64,000 bases of DNA from Capra hircus (lineage: Eukaryota; Chordata; Mammalia; Artiodactyla; Bovidae). The notes under the pieces were generated by a model. It saw only the letters and a list, made by a program, of their open reading frames with translations, ran no database searches and was not told the DNA's origin. The position numbers and the translations under genes were made by a program. Within the stretch, counting starts at the first letter, position 1, and every line of letters begins with the position of its first letter. Positions 31,916 to 44,004 of this stretch are shown here, piece by piece. The stretch is from the NCBI RefSeq assembly GCF_001704415.2, contig NC_030817.1:31941550-32005549 (forward strand), given 5' to 3'.

Positions 31916-34489
31916 ATAAATGGTTGTAAACTCTCAAGGAATAAAATGAGAATTTAGGATTGGTTATTCACATAGATCAAGTCTGAAAACAGTGACAATC
32001 TGGTTTCTATTATAAGATAGGTCATACAGGATTGTTTCTGCAGACTTTTATTTTTCTATATACATTCTGGAATCGATTTTATGAGAGGCTCAAAAATACT
32101 CTAGGATTTTTATTAAAACAAAACCGAATTTATAGAATAAGTTTGAGATAACTAATATCATTATAACATTGTTATCCACTGGTGAATATGGTGTGGCTTT
32201 CTAGTATTTCCTTATTTTATATCCTACAGTAGTATTTTTAAAATTTCTCCAAAAAAGTTATGTACATTTTTTGTTTGATTATTTCCAATTCTGGAGGATA
32301 TTCATTTCTCCTCTAGTTCAGTAGCAATCCAGTCTTGATATCCAGGAAATTATGGACTACTCTTTAATGTTAACCATTATAACCACATTACATTACCACT
32401 ATAAAATAGAAAGGGAATGGCAGAAAAAAATAATAAAATTGCTTATTAAGTATAAATATATATTTTACAGTTGTTAAATGCTCTTGTGAATGATGCCTGG
32501 ATTTCTAGAATGCATTTTCTAGTTGGTTGTGCTGATATAGAGTTTGGGTGAAGGAAACTTGCTACACTTTCTTATTAGTTCTCAATTTCTCAGTTGATTC
32601 AGCTTTTTTAAAAATGTTAATTATCTTATTTCCAATGATGATTGTTAGTTTCTCCCCTTCCAACATTTACCCTGTTATTTATTTTATTGCCATATTTTGC
32701 TGATCAGGCAAAGCACTATATTAAATAGAATCAACGTTAGAGAAAGTCTATTCTTAATCCAGTGTTGAAGTGAAAGCATGAAACGAGAAAGATGACACTT
32801 TGCCATCTGGCTTCCCAATTTTCCACCAATCCCCTCACTGCCACCTGCCCATCCCTGTACTCCACTATTCTCCTTTTCTGAAAACTATCTTGCTCAGTTA
32901 CAACTAATAGTTTTGGAGATGTGTAGTGGGAGAGAGGTTGGGGAGGTGGCAAAGCCCAGGGCCTGCTCACTTGCCTACATTTATTTTATTCCTCCCTATC
33001 TTTTCCTGGGCTCAAAGATTATGGCTGTGTTACTAATCTGGGCTTCTCTTTTCATGCCTCAAGTTGCAACAGAGAACAAGATTCATTCAGGGCTCCCCTT
33101 TACACCTATGCTATCTTCCATCTGTGGCTCCTCGCCTCTTTCTGTCTAGGATCTCATTTCAGAGGAAACCTGAAACCCAGCCAACTTTTAGCTCTCTAGA
33201 GACGTCTCAGTCTTTTCAGGATTTTTTAAAAAAAAATCATCATTTTCTCTCTCCTTTCTGTGGCATCTTCAGGATTGGATTTAGGGTACAGTTCCAGAAA
33301 TTCCTTCAAATAGCATCCTACATTTTTGCTATTCCGGGACTTTTGTCTTAAAATGAAAACAACGGAGATGAAACTTGACTGATACTGAAATAAAGAGGTA
33401 GTCCCATGGCCTCCTGCAGCCTCCTGCATGGCCAACTGTGAAACATTACGTATGAAATATGGTGGAAGTTAGCCAAAGACTATAAAAAGGAAGCTGAATG
33501 CTAGTCCATACCTATGCAAATCTTGAGCTAAAGACAGATTTCTCTAAAAGCTGGTGTCATAATCCTGAAAGGTATATCCCAGTTCTTAAAGGAAAACTAG
33601 CAGGGGAGCTGGTTGGAGCTGAAAAGGAAGATGTACTCATATTCTATTTCCACACTCCTAAAACGTAACTTTTAGTCTATAGAACTAGAGGTTGTGAAAT
33701 TGGGTAAGAGAAGAAGAGAAGATCAGCAGATCTTCACCACAGGGAATGGTGGCCAGACATCTTTGCTTTTGAACACCAAAAGCTGAGACATACCTCCTGG
33801 GCAAAGAAAACACACCGACGAGATGGCACATAAGATAAACCTCCAGCAAAGCTCTGGTCTGCCTGTCCCATGCCTCCTGCTTCTTCCTCACCTTACTCTC
33901 TCATAGGAAATTAGTACTTCTCAAAGATAAGCATGAATCAAAAAAGTGCTGACACTGGTACACAGATATTAGATGTAAGTGGAGGAGAGGAGCATAAACT
34001 AAAGATAAAAACCTACCTCACAAACTGGAACTTTTAAAAATGAAAGAGATGTGCTTGAGAGAATAGTTCATTATCTCAAAGCAGTTATAAATAATGGCCA
34101 GTCCTCACAGACTTCTGCTGTTGGAGCCCCCTATTTTATGAAACTCCAGGTCAGCTCTCCCTTGCTGGATGCACAGTTACTCCGGGGGGAGCACCCTCCC
34201 GGCCCAGTTCATGGTGGGAGCCCTGTTACCTCCTGTTCTCAGCCTTTCTGCCCCTTGCTGGGTATGAACCCGCCACTCGTCCAATGTGTTCCCCCACTGC
34301 AGGGCACATCTCAGACATGTGAAAAGTCCAAATGATGCTCACCTCCTACCTCTCCCATCAAATTCTCTTTTACCAAGTAAGTATTCAGTATGAAAAGAAT
34401 AGATTATATTTTGTATGAATTAAAAAACCAGAAGGACACTTGTACATCTATAGGCAAATATATTTTTCTACATAGCATTTAGCTTTCTT
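31916..34489. other. AT-rich stretch with one GC-richer patch
   Basis: No gene or repeat was recognised. The patch 34115-34340 is distinctly richer in GC than its neighbours (for example CTCCGGGGGGAGCACCCTCC) and holds an ATG frame of 94 codons (34051-34335) without a recognisable domain. It could be a diverged LTR or regulatory sequence. Confidence 0.4.
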
Positions 34490-34730
34490 TTTTTTAATTG
34501 TGGTAAAGTATTCATACCATAAATTTTACCATTTTAACCATTTTTAGCTGTACAGTTCAATGGCATTAGGTACATCCTCTTTGCCATGCTTCCGTCACCA
34601 CCGTCCATCTCCAGGACTTTTTCTTCTTCCCAAACTTCTAGCCATTAAATAATAACTCTCAATTTCCTTTTCCCTCCAACCCCTGGAAATCATTACTCTA
34701 CTTCTATCTCATTGAATTTGAGTTCTTTGG
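34490..34730 (-). repeat. Ancient L1M 3' UTR fragment, antisense
   Basis: AATTGTGGTAAAGTATTCATA, AAATTTTACCATTTTAACCA, CTGTACAGTTCAATGGCATT, CGTCACCACCGTCCATCTCC and AAATAATAACTCTCAATTTCC follow the common antisense L1M 3' UTR. Confidence 0.8.
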
Positions 34731-37335
34731 GCACTTCATATAATCAGCCTTTAACATTCTTTTAAGTGTTCATTCAGTATTCTTAAAATAAAATAAATCA
34801 CATTTTATAGAAGTCTTATAGTAGTCTCTACTTTGCACATTCTTATTTTCCAAACTGATTCAAGCAAGATTCATTTTAAGCCATAACTTGTTTGGATGTA
34901 ACAATGTTACCTCTTTTTATTTTTCCTGGGATGAATAAAAAAGTCTCTCTGGACTTTAAAAATTTATTCTATATAGAGAAATAAAACTGAAGGAAAAATT
35001 AAGAAAACAGAGTTACAGAGAAAAGCTTTCCAGAAAAGATCCAACTGAATTCAGTGACTCGGTTGTGTAAGTTTAATTCAATCAATAAGTAAGTTTACCA
35101 GTCGGTTTGAAACCACAGGGCTGAATATATATGTCCTAGACTGAAATAGAAGGCAAGTTATTTGGCTTTGGTTCACCACATAAGCACATTCATAATTCAG
35201 AAAAAGAAAACATAGTCAGGCATTTGTTCTGATTCTTGGTTTGGAAACTTTCAAATGCTGAAACTGTTAAGAGACTGTAAGATAATTCCTGAGATTTGAA
35301 ATGGATTCACTGGCTCTTTATAATAGATAATGACTTCATATTTATTATTCCAGGGTTGCCTTGAACTTTGCATAGATAAAATCCTGAAAGACATCATTCA
35401 CTAATTGTCAATCCTTTAATGAATTTATACCTTGTTTCAGATTCTTCATGGAGCACTGGGGAATAAAGATACTATATTCAAGTGGTTTGTGAGGGAATAA
35501 TAGATGATAGGAAGGTAGTAGGTAGGTGAGTAGTTAGCTGATTAGCTAGTGGGAATGGAGAGGAAAAGAGGGAGAAGTGGGAAGAAAGGGAGAAAAAATG
35601 AAAATATAATGTGGTAAACTAAGAAATCTAAGTAAAAGGTAAACAGGAGTTCTTTGTACTCTTCTTACAATTTTTCTATAAGTACAAAGTTATTTTTTTA
35701 ATTGTTACAAAAAGCATAAGAAAATAGGATATGTAAATGACTAGTTCATTTAGAAAGTTATGTTATAAAAGAATCTTCCAACGTTATGAAAGAATCTTCC
35801 AACCTTATTTTTTAAATAAATGATTCCTCATCATATTAATGGATATTTTGAGAAAAATTGTGTTCCATGGTAGTAAGTTTGCAAAATATCTACTATTCAC
35901 CTCTTGTAGAAGGTCTAGTATACATTTCCACATATTCAAGGATCAGAGAAGTCCCCCAGGAAAGAAAGCCAACTACTTTATTCTGTTTAACACAGGATAT
36001 CCCAATGTATTTGACCATAGAATTCTTTTTCTTTTTACAGTAGCATTTATTAATTAGAGATTTCATAAACACCCCTGTAATATAAGAAACATTAACTCAA
36101 CTTGGGTGCTTTCAAATTCACTTACAAGAAGGAAGCTACTTGTAATGTTGTTGTGTTGCTGGGTTTATGTAGATACAATTGCATTTGGTTCTCAAGTACC
36201 TTCATGTGTAGTTAGAGACATGTGGCCCCCTCTTTAATTGGAAACTCTTATTCTTAATATGGTATTTATTGAATCTCATGCTGAGATAAATAGTTTTCGT
36301 TTATGTGATTTCCCAGGACTAATTGCCGAGTTTTTAAAACAGGCAACTTAATGAGTACAATTAAATGAACCACTAAGATAAAATAAGTCATCAATTCAGC
36401 CACCTATTGTGAATCAGTTGATCTTAGAGTAGATAAAGTAAATGCAAGCTCATTGCATTTTTCCTGAGATTGCTAAAGGCACATTACCAGATAATTTCTT
36501 CTTGTTCCCTTTAAGTCTTTCCTCAGGATTCCACAAGAGGAGAGGATGGCTTCAGAAATGTAACATCAGGCTTTTCTCTTTACCGACAGTGAAACCCTGG
36601 TTACACAAACTGTATGCTTCTTTAGTAGAAAAAGGTTGCATTTGGATACTTTGAAAAGTTCTAAGAAGCAGTTAAAAGTAGTTTTTCTTTCACTGAAAAA
36701 AAATTCAATAAAAATCTTGCATAAATTTATTTCTTAAGTGAGAAAAAGACTTCGTAGACGTGAAATTAGAGAATGCTAATTCTTAAAGTACATAAAATAA
36801 ATGTGTATTCAGGTGTTATTGATTAACTCCAATATTCTGCTTTCTTCTATATGTACATTTAGGACAAATACTCAATACCATATCAAAATTGGAAAATACT
36901 AATTCAGTTTTGTAAGGGTATAGTGAATTGTCTCCATAATACTATGCAATTTCTAGTAATCATAAAAATATTTCCTAAGTTTTCTCTATAATTATACATG
37001 TAAATTCATAGAACAGAATACAGTGATTCTTGAAGGGCAGGTATCATCTAATAATGCACCAATTTTTATTCAATTAATTGACTATGTTGCTAAAAAAAAA
37101 AGAAGTGCCTTAACATAAAACATTAAGTAGATAAAATTAGAAAAATGCCAAAGAGACAAGGCTTCAAAATGTCAAACTGTCATTTTTCAATGATATTCCT
37201 AACAGGCATATTTCTTCATTGTTCTTTATACCTATGATCAGCACATGATGTAAATTGTCATTTAACCATGTTAATTAGTTACCTTGATTTCTTTGACTAA
37301 CGTTGTGCCTTAGGTTGTATGAAATAATGAAAAGT
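34731..37335. other. AT-rich stretch with a short tandem duplication
   Basis: No gene was recognised. At 35771-35803 a 21-bp unit (GAATCTTCCAAC with flanks) is present twice. GGTAGTAGGTAGGTGAGTAG near 35513 is low complexity. The rest is AT-rich and unassigned. Confidence 0.4.
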
Positions 37336-37347
37336 AAGAAAAGAAAG

Positions 37348-37559
37348 GGGGCTTCTCTGGTGGTTTAGTGGTAAACAATCCGCTTGCCAATGCAAGAGAC
37401 ACAGCTTCAATCTCTGATTGGGAAGATCCCCTGGAGAAGGAAATGGCAACCCACTCCAGTATTCTTGCCTGGAAAATCCCATGGACAGAAAAGCCTTGTG
37501 GGCTACAGTCCATGGGGTTGCAAAAGAGTAAGTCACAACTTAGTGACTAACCGACAACA
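37348..37559 (+). mobile_element. Bov-tA SINE
   Basis: Sense Bov-tA from GGGGCTTCTCTGGTGGTTTA through AGATCCCCTGGAGAAGGAAA to CAACTTAGTGACTAACCGAC. AAGAAAAGAAAG is duplicated perfectly at 37336-37347 and 37560-37571 (12 bp), a purine-rich target typical of target-primed insertion. The B box is decayed (GCTTCAATCTC). Confidence 0.95.
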
Positions 37560-37856
37560 AAGAAAAGAAAGACAGAAGAACTAGCTGAAGATACAAAAAG
37601 AACCCAACATGCCCTACTGACTCGAGGCAGTTTTTGTATTGAAGTATAAAATGACATAATTTTCATTTATGATGACAGGTTGCTATATGAAAAATGCTTA
37701 TTACGTTTTTTCTTGGTTAGACCAAAGGAAGAGAAGATAAGTTCAAATTATTTACAAAAGAACTACAAGTCAGAGTTTAGTTCAAATCATTGAAACATAT
37801 CCTAATTACCTACTACTCACTCATTCACTCATACATTTCATCCTAGAATTTATAAA

Positions 37857-38056
37857 CTGTAGCCCCTGGCCAGCCACCAGGCTTTACTAATAAAGTTTTA
37901 GTGGAACAAAGCCTCTGCCTGTTCCTTTTATCTTCTATGGCTGCGTTCACACTAAAATAGCAGAATTGAGTGGTTATAACTGAGACTTTATGGTCAACAA
38001 AGCCTAAAATATTTACTATTGGACTATTTACAGAAAAAGTTTGCTCATTTCTGATT
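37857..38056 (+). repeat. hAT DNA transposon relic (non-autonomous)
   Basis: AATAAAGTTTTAGTGGAACA, CTATGGCTGCGTTCACACTA, AGCAGAATTGAGTGGTTATA, AAAGCCTAAAATATTTACTA and CAGAAAAAGTTTGCTCATTT match a very common mammalian hAT-type element whose ends read CAGGGGTCGGCAAACT. I do not assign the family name. The same family occurs in the opposite direction at 63074-63288. Confidence 0.75.
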
Positions 38057-38084
38057 TAATCAGGCATTTAGTCATTTTTTGTGT

Positions 38085-38680
38085 GTTTATGTGTTTTTCA
38101 GAGTCTAACAGTCACTAGTCTCAGTGTTAAGAATAAATCAGTGAACATTCATCGGTCGTCTCTGCATCCATGAAGTCTAGCGAAGGAAACAAGTAAAGCA
38201 ATGACATCAAGAGTGTGACCCAGTCCAGAAAAGGAAAGGAACAGCAAACTATGGGAATACAGATCAAAGGCACCAAGACCTAGAAGGCAGAGGAGTAAAG
38301 GAAGGGTGATTCTGGAAGGAAATGATATCTAAGCTGAAATCTGAAGGATGAATAGAAGTCAGTTAGGAAAATTAGACCCAGGGCTGTAAGAAGGAAAGAG
38401 TCAGAGGTGGCTTCACATGCTGGGTGCGGGGATAAAACAAAGTGTGGCATGGATGATATCCAGCCTGGTCTTAGCACAGACTTCTAGGGAAAAAGTGGTC
38501 AAATGAAAGCTAGAAAAGCAAGCAGGACCCGCATCATGCTGACTCTTGTAAGGAGATTATTCTAAGGAAAACAAAAAGCCATGGAAGCCTTTAAACTATG
38601 GACAGATACCACTAGATTTGCATTTTAGAATGACCACCTAGGTTTCAGCATGAAGTTTGTAGGGAAAAAGGCTACCACTG
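38085..38680 (+). repeat. Ancient mammalian interspersed repeat, family unresolved
   Basis: Segments such as AAATCTGAAGGATGAATAGAAG, CTTGTAAGGAGATTATTCTAAG, AAAGCCATGGAAGCCTTTAAA and TTTTAGAATGACCACCTAGG follow the order of the same old repeat seen at 57365-58505 and 4080-4440. Strongly diverged. Confidence 0.4.
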
Positions 38681-39759
38681 TAGAGACAGAATTCCTGGCT
38701 ATAGCCAAGTGAAGAGATTGGCAAATCCTTTCCCCTTCAAAGCAACTATAAATCTGGACAAAATTGACCCAAAAAGGGGGGAAAAATCATTTCCCAGAAT
38801 AATCTGAGAAGCATTTAACAATCTGAGAAGCATTTATATGTAAACATCTACTTAACTTCTCAGGTAGGAACACTGGGAACCTATAGTGCTCTGACTGTGA
38901 GCTGCTCCCACACCTCGCCCTTCCCCCGCCACACCCCCCCCCCCCACGCCTAGCTGACAAGAAGGTTTTCCAGGGCAAGGCAGGTTTAAAGGACCAGGAC
39001 CTTCTCTCTGACTGTCAAAGCAGCTCCCTCAAGTTGGTCTGGTGAGAGAAGTCCGCACCCAGCCGTGTTATCAGTGGAAGTGATCATCGCAATCCTGGTT
39101 TGAGTAAGGAATATTCATAATTTCACTAGCCTGAGGTTGTGGTCACTGTGGGAGAAGGTCTATTTCTTGCTAGACTAGGCCAATGTGCAGCAGACCCTGG
39201 AGAAAAACCAAACTAGTTACAGATGCCTGGCCAACCCTGGAGCAAAACACGTGCAGAGGAGACCCAAAAGGGCCCAGGAGAAAGTAAAAGCCTGGGCATA
39301 CTTGAAAATGGCATGAACTTTGAACACCACCCCCCTTACCCACATACATGTCTATTGGCAGAAGACAGATGCCTTATGGGTCTGGAGTGGTTGAACACCA
39401 TCTCTGTTCCACCTAGGTCTGACCCAAGTGATGCAAACAAGGGAGTGATGTCAAGGAATAAGCATAAGACTATTTTTAAAAAGCAAAAGACCATAAGCAG
39501 AGATAGCAGCGATCACAAACCACAGAGGACATAGATTCCCCAGATCTAGTTGAGGAAATTCCTAAACAGAAAAATAAACAAATTAACAAAACTGCAATAA
39601 TAATCCTCAAGGGTGAGAATGCTGCTTTAATATGTCACCTATAATGTCCAGATTCAACAAAAACCACTAGACACATGAAGAAACAAGAAAATGTCGCTGA
39701 TACTCAGGAAATAAGATAGTCAATAAAAACTTGCCCCATGTCACCGAGGTACATATTTT
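38681..39759 (+). repeat. Probable ancient L1M fragment, with a C-tract and a short duplication
   Basis: CAACAAAAACCACTAGACAC, GAAGAAACAAGAAAATGTCG and AGGAAATAAGATAGTCAATA near 39655-39725 resemble the ORF1/5' region of old L1M/HAL1 elements. The rest is unassigned. AATCTGAGAAGCATTTA occurs twice, at 38801-38817 and 38820-38836. Twelve C residues run from 38934 to 38945. Confidence 0.4.
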
Positions 39760-40090
39760 GGCAGTTCACAGGCCCTGAGAAGCAGACCAAGATGAGGTCA
39801 GATGTGCCAAGAGATTCACTGGGAGAAATGCTTGTGAAGGATGAAGGAAGAAGGGAACCTTCAGATTGCAGTGCAGATCTGAGATCCATGACGTATGGAG
39901 GCACTGGAGGATTTGGGTAGGAAGATACCAAACTGCAGTGAGGTTCTAAACAAGTCTTGGCTATAACAAAACGTCTCTGAAGGCTGACTAGCAGAGGTGG
40001 CCAGCATTGGACAGGCTCAGCTCTGGTACCCATACTACATATGCTTCATTATGGGCAGAAGTAAGGGAGGGAAGTGTGGGCTCAGTGTGA
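39760..40090 (+). repeat. Unassigned ancient repeat, copy 1 of a direct pair
   Basis: GAACCTTCAGATTGCAGTGC, ATTTGGGTAGGAAGATACC and TCTGGTACCCATAC occur here in the same order as related blocks at 41265-41560 (GAACCTTTAGACTGCAATGC, ATTGGGTAGGAAGAGG, CCAGTACCCACAC). The two copies are in direct orientation, about 1.5 kb apart. Confidence 0.5.
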
Positions 40091-41264
40091 ACAGAGACAC
40101 CTGAAGATGCAGCACTCAAACATAAAATCTTCCACGTCCCCATAATACATCCATTCCTGTGCACTCACCTCCATCAGCCTCTTCATTCTGTTTCATTCTC
40201 CTCTTTGACTTGCCAGGATCATTCAGGCCTTCCCACTGTACTTGGCCATCCTTTTCTCTAGCCTTCTAAGAGCCACCTTGACAAGTGGGTCTACCTGACC
40301 TTCTGGGGATGCACCAGGGTGTTAAATGATGTGTCATGAGAGAGAGCCCCAAAGTTAATGAATTCTTTCTTAACCTTTCTTTGGTTCCAACCCTATTGAT
40401 CAACCACTCTCCGAATCCAGTTCAGGGATAATCCTCCATTCTTCATGGTCCATGCTAGCTAATTCTGAAAACTCTTACAGAGTGTCATTTCTTCCTTATC
40501 AGCCCCAGGACATCCCCAGCCAGGTCCTGGGTGGGGTCCAGGATGGAGATTTAACCCTTGTTTTCCCCTCAGCAGCCAGGAAAGGAGGTGGGATCAGCTC
40601 CTGAGGGAACCCCTGCTGCCTTGCAGGTGAAAGGTCTCTTCCTTGCTTGCAGCAGGGAGTGACAGCTGTCTCTCAGGGAAGGGTGGGAAATCTCTGCAAG
40701 TTCTAAGCATTTAGGATTCCAGATTTTTCCAACTGGGGCCCTGACTTCAGCTTGAAAGACCTGCCTTATCTATTTAAAAATCTCTTGACTCTATCATACT
40801 AATAGTTCCTCTTTGCAGCTCAGCTGTTTTTACACTTCCAATTTAGAAGACATAAAACCCTTCTTAAGCTGGCAAAGAGGCCCTCTGGCTCTCACACTTA
40901 GCCTTTAATGGTTTGTTAACCACTCTCAATTTCTCATTATTCCATCACTGGACATCAATATAGTTTGTTAATAATAAGGCAACTCCACTCATCATAGACA
41001 TTAATCCCTGCTATCTTTCACATACCAGAATCATTGTACTGTGGAGGGCACTGACAATCATTGCAAATGTCAAGGGCATTTTTCACCCTGGGACATATTC
41101 CCAGGTCACCACTGTGGGGCTCTTCAGCAAGTGGGCCTTGTGCCAGAGACTTGTTATGCCATCCCCACTCACCTCATGAAAGGGTTCCTTGTGTCAGCTA
41201 GACAGTGAGTGACAAGACCCAAGCCCCATGTGATCATCAGTCCCTACTCTTGATACCACTTATC
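40091..41264. other. Unassigned sequence between the two related copies
   Basis: A pyrimidine-rich interval with moderately higher GC than average. I see no intact coding frame. It could be the internal part of an old LTR element if the flanking copies are LTRs, but nothing in it is recognisable enough to say so. Confidence 0.35.
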
Positions 41265-41560
41265 TCCATTTAGGACTTACAAGAAACAGACAGTAAGGTG
41301 TACTGGACATTTTGGGGCAAGGGTAAAGGGAAGGGAATGGGAGTAGGCATGGAGAACCTTTAGACTGCAATGCAGGTGCAGGTGTGACTCTTGTAAAAGG
41401 AGAGAGGAAAGGAAGGATTGGGTAGGAAGAGGTTTAGACCTCAGTGCAGTTCACAGAAAGTCTCGGCAAGACTGATGAAGAGCTTCTGAGAAAAGGGTAC
41501 CATTAGAAGATTCTTGCATCAGGCTGGCATGACCTGACTCCAGTACCCACACAGTTCAGT
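41265..41560 (+). repeat. Unassigned ancient repeat, copy 2 of a direct pair
   Basis: See the copy at 39760-40090. Similarity is patchy, with gaps, which suggests a very old relationship. Immediately downstream CAGTCAGTGGCT is tandemly duplicated (about 41566-41582). Confidence 0.5.
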
Positions 41561-43582
41561 CAGTGGCTCAGTCAGTGGCTGCGAGCAACCAGGGAGGGAA
41601 GGTTTGGATGTGAAGGTCATGTAAGCTCTCAGCTGGAAGTCAACTGTGACCCACAACAGTTCCTTTTGAATGATGATGTGGGCAGTCCAACTCCATCCAC
41701 CTCTACTTGTGTCCTTTGCCAGGGTTTCTGAGGCTCCCTGGACTAGACTGCTTATATTCAAAGGTCTCCTTTGGTTTGAATTTCTGCTCCTACTTAAGCA
41801 CTCTGCCTCCTACAGTGATCTTACCACCACTTCCAGCTTCCTCAGTGTTCTCTCAGCATCTATACCCCAAATTTGAAGACCTCCACTTTATTTCCCAAAG
41901 TAATCACCCTATCCCAGGGCTATGATAGGTATCTGACATGTGAAAGACCTGATCGTAATGGATAAAATTCCAAAAAAGAGAAAGCTTAAATTTTAGTTTT
42001 AGATGTCATCATGTTTAAAGTCCACTGGCCCTTCTCTGCAGCAAGGAATTTCTTACTTTTTTTCCCCATCCACTTCTTATGTTAGTGTTAGTTCTCAAAA
42101 TTCACCCTCTCTTGAGTTGTCAGGAAGGAAAAAAATAGTCACTATTCCTCTCTTTTGGATCCCTATATATCATATGCAGACAATCTTTTATCTCTACTGT
42201 TATCTTAGTAAGATTCTGGAGTCTAATCAGGCATTAACTGAAAATGGGTTAATTAGGTATTTATATTAAATATTATGGCAATCCTGGATTCCTGGTACTT
42301 TCTTATATCTTAGTTTTGACTACTTCTGACTTTTTTATTTGTTAACAAATTATTAAAAAACTCAATCTCAGATTAAACAGAACGTTATGATAAACCTGAT
42401 GCAAAGATACAAGAAAACAAATAGCTATAAGACACAGCCTTTTCTATGCAATTTCTTATCTCAAGTTCATTTTCCAATCTATTGACATTTTTATCTTTGA
42501 AAATGTTCAGTAATGTCAAATGTACATTAAAAGACTATATATCAATTTATGAACAGATGTAGGCATGTAGCCAACATGTATAAAGGAAAATGGTTTAAGG
42601 AGCCGATTCTTTGATGTGAAGGTTCTTTTACAAGAATTTTCTTTATCTCCCTCATAATAAAAAAAAAAAAAAGTAAGAGTCTGGTTCAAAGCATAATCAG
42701 TCTTTCATGGTAAAGACAATGGATGGAAGCAATTTGAAGCAAATGCCCTTGATTAAATAGATGACTATTTGACTTTTTAATAAATAATCAACATGAAAAT
42801 AAAAGCTAGATCTTTTCAAGTTCACATGGGTCTGGTTTATTTTAGCAGAACTGAAATGGTATATGTACTTTGAATTCTGTAGCTTAAATATTTAAAAAAG
42901 ACTCCTTGGAAATCTTAAAATAACCCAATTTCATTCATGCACCAAAGCATGGAAAACTGAAGGCAAATCAAGATCCCTAGAATATATATTTGCCTTACAG
43001 CATCACCTTGTACCTGTAGCTTTGATTCCAAAAATGCCCTTGCATGTGTTTGTTTTGAAGTCACTTTTGATGGAGGAGGTACGTTCTGCAATACACAGAT
43101 AAGCAGGAAATGAACCACAGAAGAAAAATCTATTAGTTCCAAAACTCAAAGAGAGTAATTACCCCAGCACTGCACGTTTTTCCCTTTTCCAATTTAACAT
43201 TTTCTCTCTTCCCAATAATGCCATATATGATTGCCCCAAAGTTCAACCAGCCTATTCTGCACTTATACTAGTTTATGGGTACAAACAATTTCTTCTCTTA
43301 CCTCTAAGTTTCAAAGAAAATTGTCCTTGTTCACAGATGTTCTCTGTTGAGATGCCTCAGCAGTGGTACCTCTGTTCCTGCTGCAGGAAGACCATTTGCT
43401 CTTCTATTGACAATGCGTGCTGGCCCTTAAAAGTCAAGCTGTGTTTTCTGCCCAAGGGTCAGGATAAGGTGTTCTCAGTGAGTTGGAGAGCCTTTCTTCT
43501 TAAACACACACAAAGCACAAAAATACAAAACAGTAGCTGTGCCCGGCCACACCCAAGCTTAATTCTCATTATGTAATTCTCT
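41561..43582. other. Mostly AT-rich stretch, nothing recognised
   Basis: No gene or known repeat was recognised. An A-run of about 15 lies near 42658-42672. Confidence 0.4.
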
Positions 43583-43593
43583 AAGTAGATGTT

Positions 43594-43829
43594 GAAAGTG
43601 AAAATGAAGTCGCTCAGTTGCGGCTGACTCTCTGCGGCCCCATGGACTGTAGCCCACCAAGCTCCTCCATCCGTGGGACTCTCCAGGCAAGAGTACTGGA
43701 GTGGGTTGCTGTTTCCTTCTCCAGGAAGGATCCAGGAGACCTTCCCGAGATCTTCCCGATGCAGGGATTGAACCCGAGTCTCCCACACTGCAGGCAGATG
43801 CTTTACCATCTGAGCCACCAGGGAAGTTC
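43594..43829 (-). mobile_element. Bov-tA SINE
   Basis: Antisense Bov-tA from GAAAGTGAAAATGAAGTCGC to CATCTGAGCCACCAGGGAAG. The target duplication is AAGTAGATGTT at 43583-43593 and AAGTAGGTGTT at 43830-43840 (10 of 11). It carries a small internal duplication near 43735-43755 (GACCTTCCCGAGATCTTCCCGA). Confidence 0.94.
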
Positions 43830-43830
43830 A

Positions 43831-43922
43831 AGTAGGTGTTAGCTGATTAAAAAAAAAAAACAAACAAAAAAACTTAACACCTACTTTTTACGTAGGTGTT
43901 AGCTGAGTTAAAAAAAAAAAAG
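43831..43922. repeat. Local duplication with an inverted copy and A-runs
   Basis: GTAGGTGTTAGCTGA followed by a poly-A run occurs at 43832-43860 and again at 43892-43922. Between them TAACACCTAC (43875-43884) is an inverted copy of GTAGGTGTTA (43892-43901), giving a 10-bp stem with a 7-nt loop. The block begins within the target duplication of the adjacent SINE. Confidence 0.9.
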
Positions 43923-44004
43923 ATTCCCTGTGCTCCCAGTCTACTTGTCCTTTGCTTACAACAATGAGAGTTTTCTTAAATGATGAAAACTACTCAACTT
44001 GCAC

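Noticed and set aside
41561..41585. CAGTTCAGTCAGTGGCTCAGTC, which looks like a BovB tail
   Set aside because: The following sequence does not continue the BovB end (no GTGTCCGACTC block); it is better explained as a 12-bp tandem repeat CAGTCAGTGGCT.
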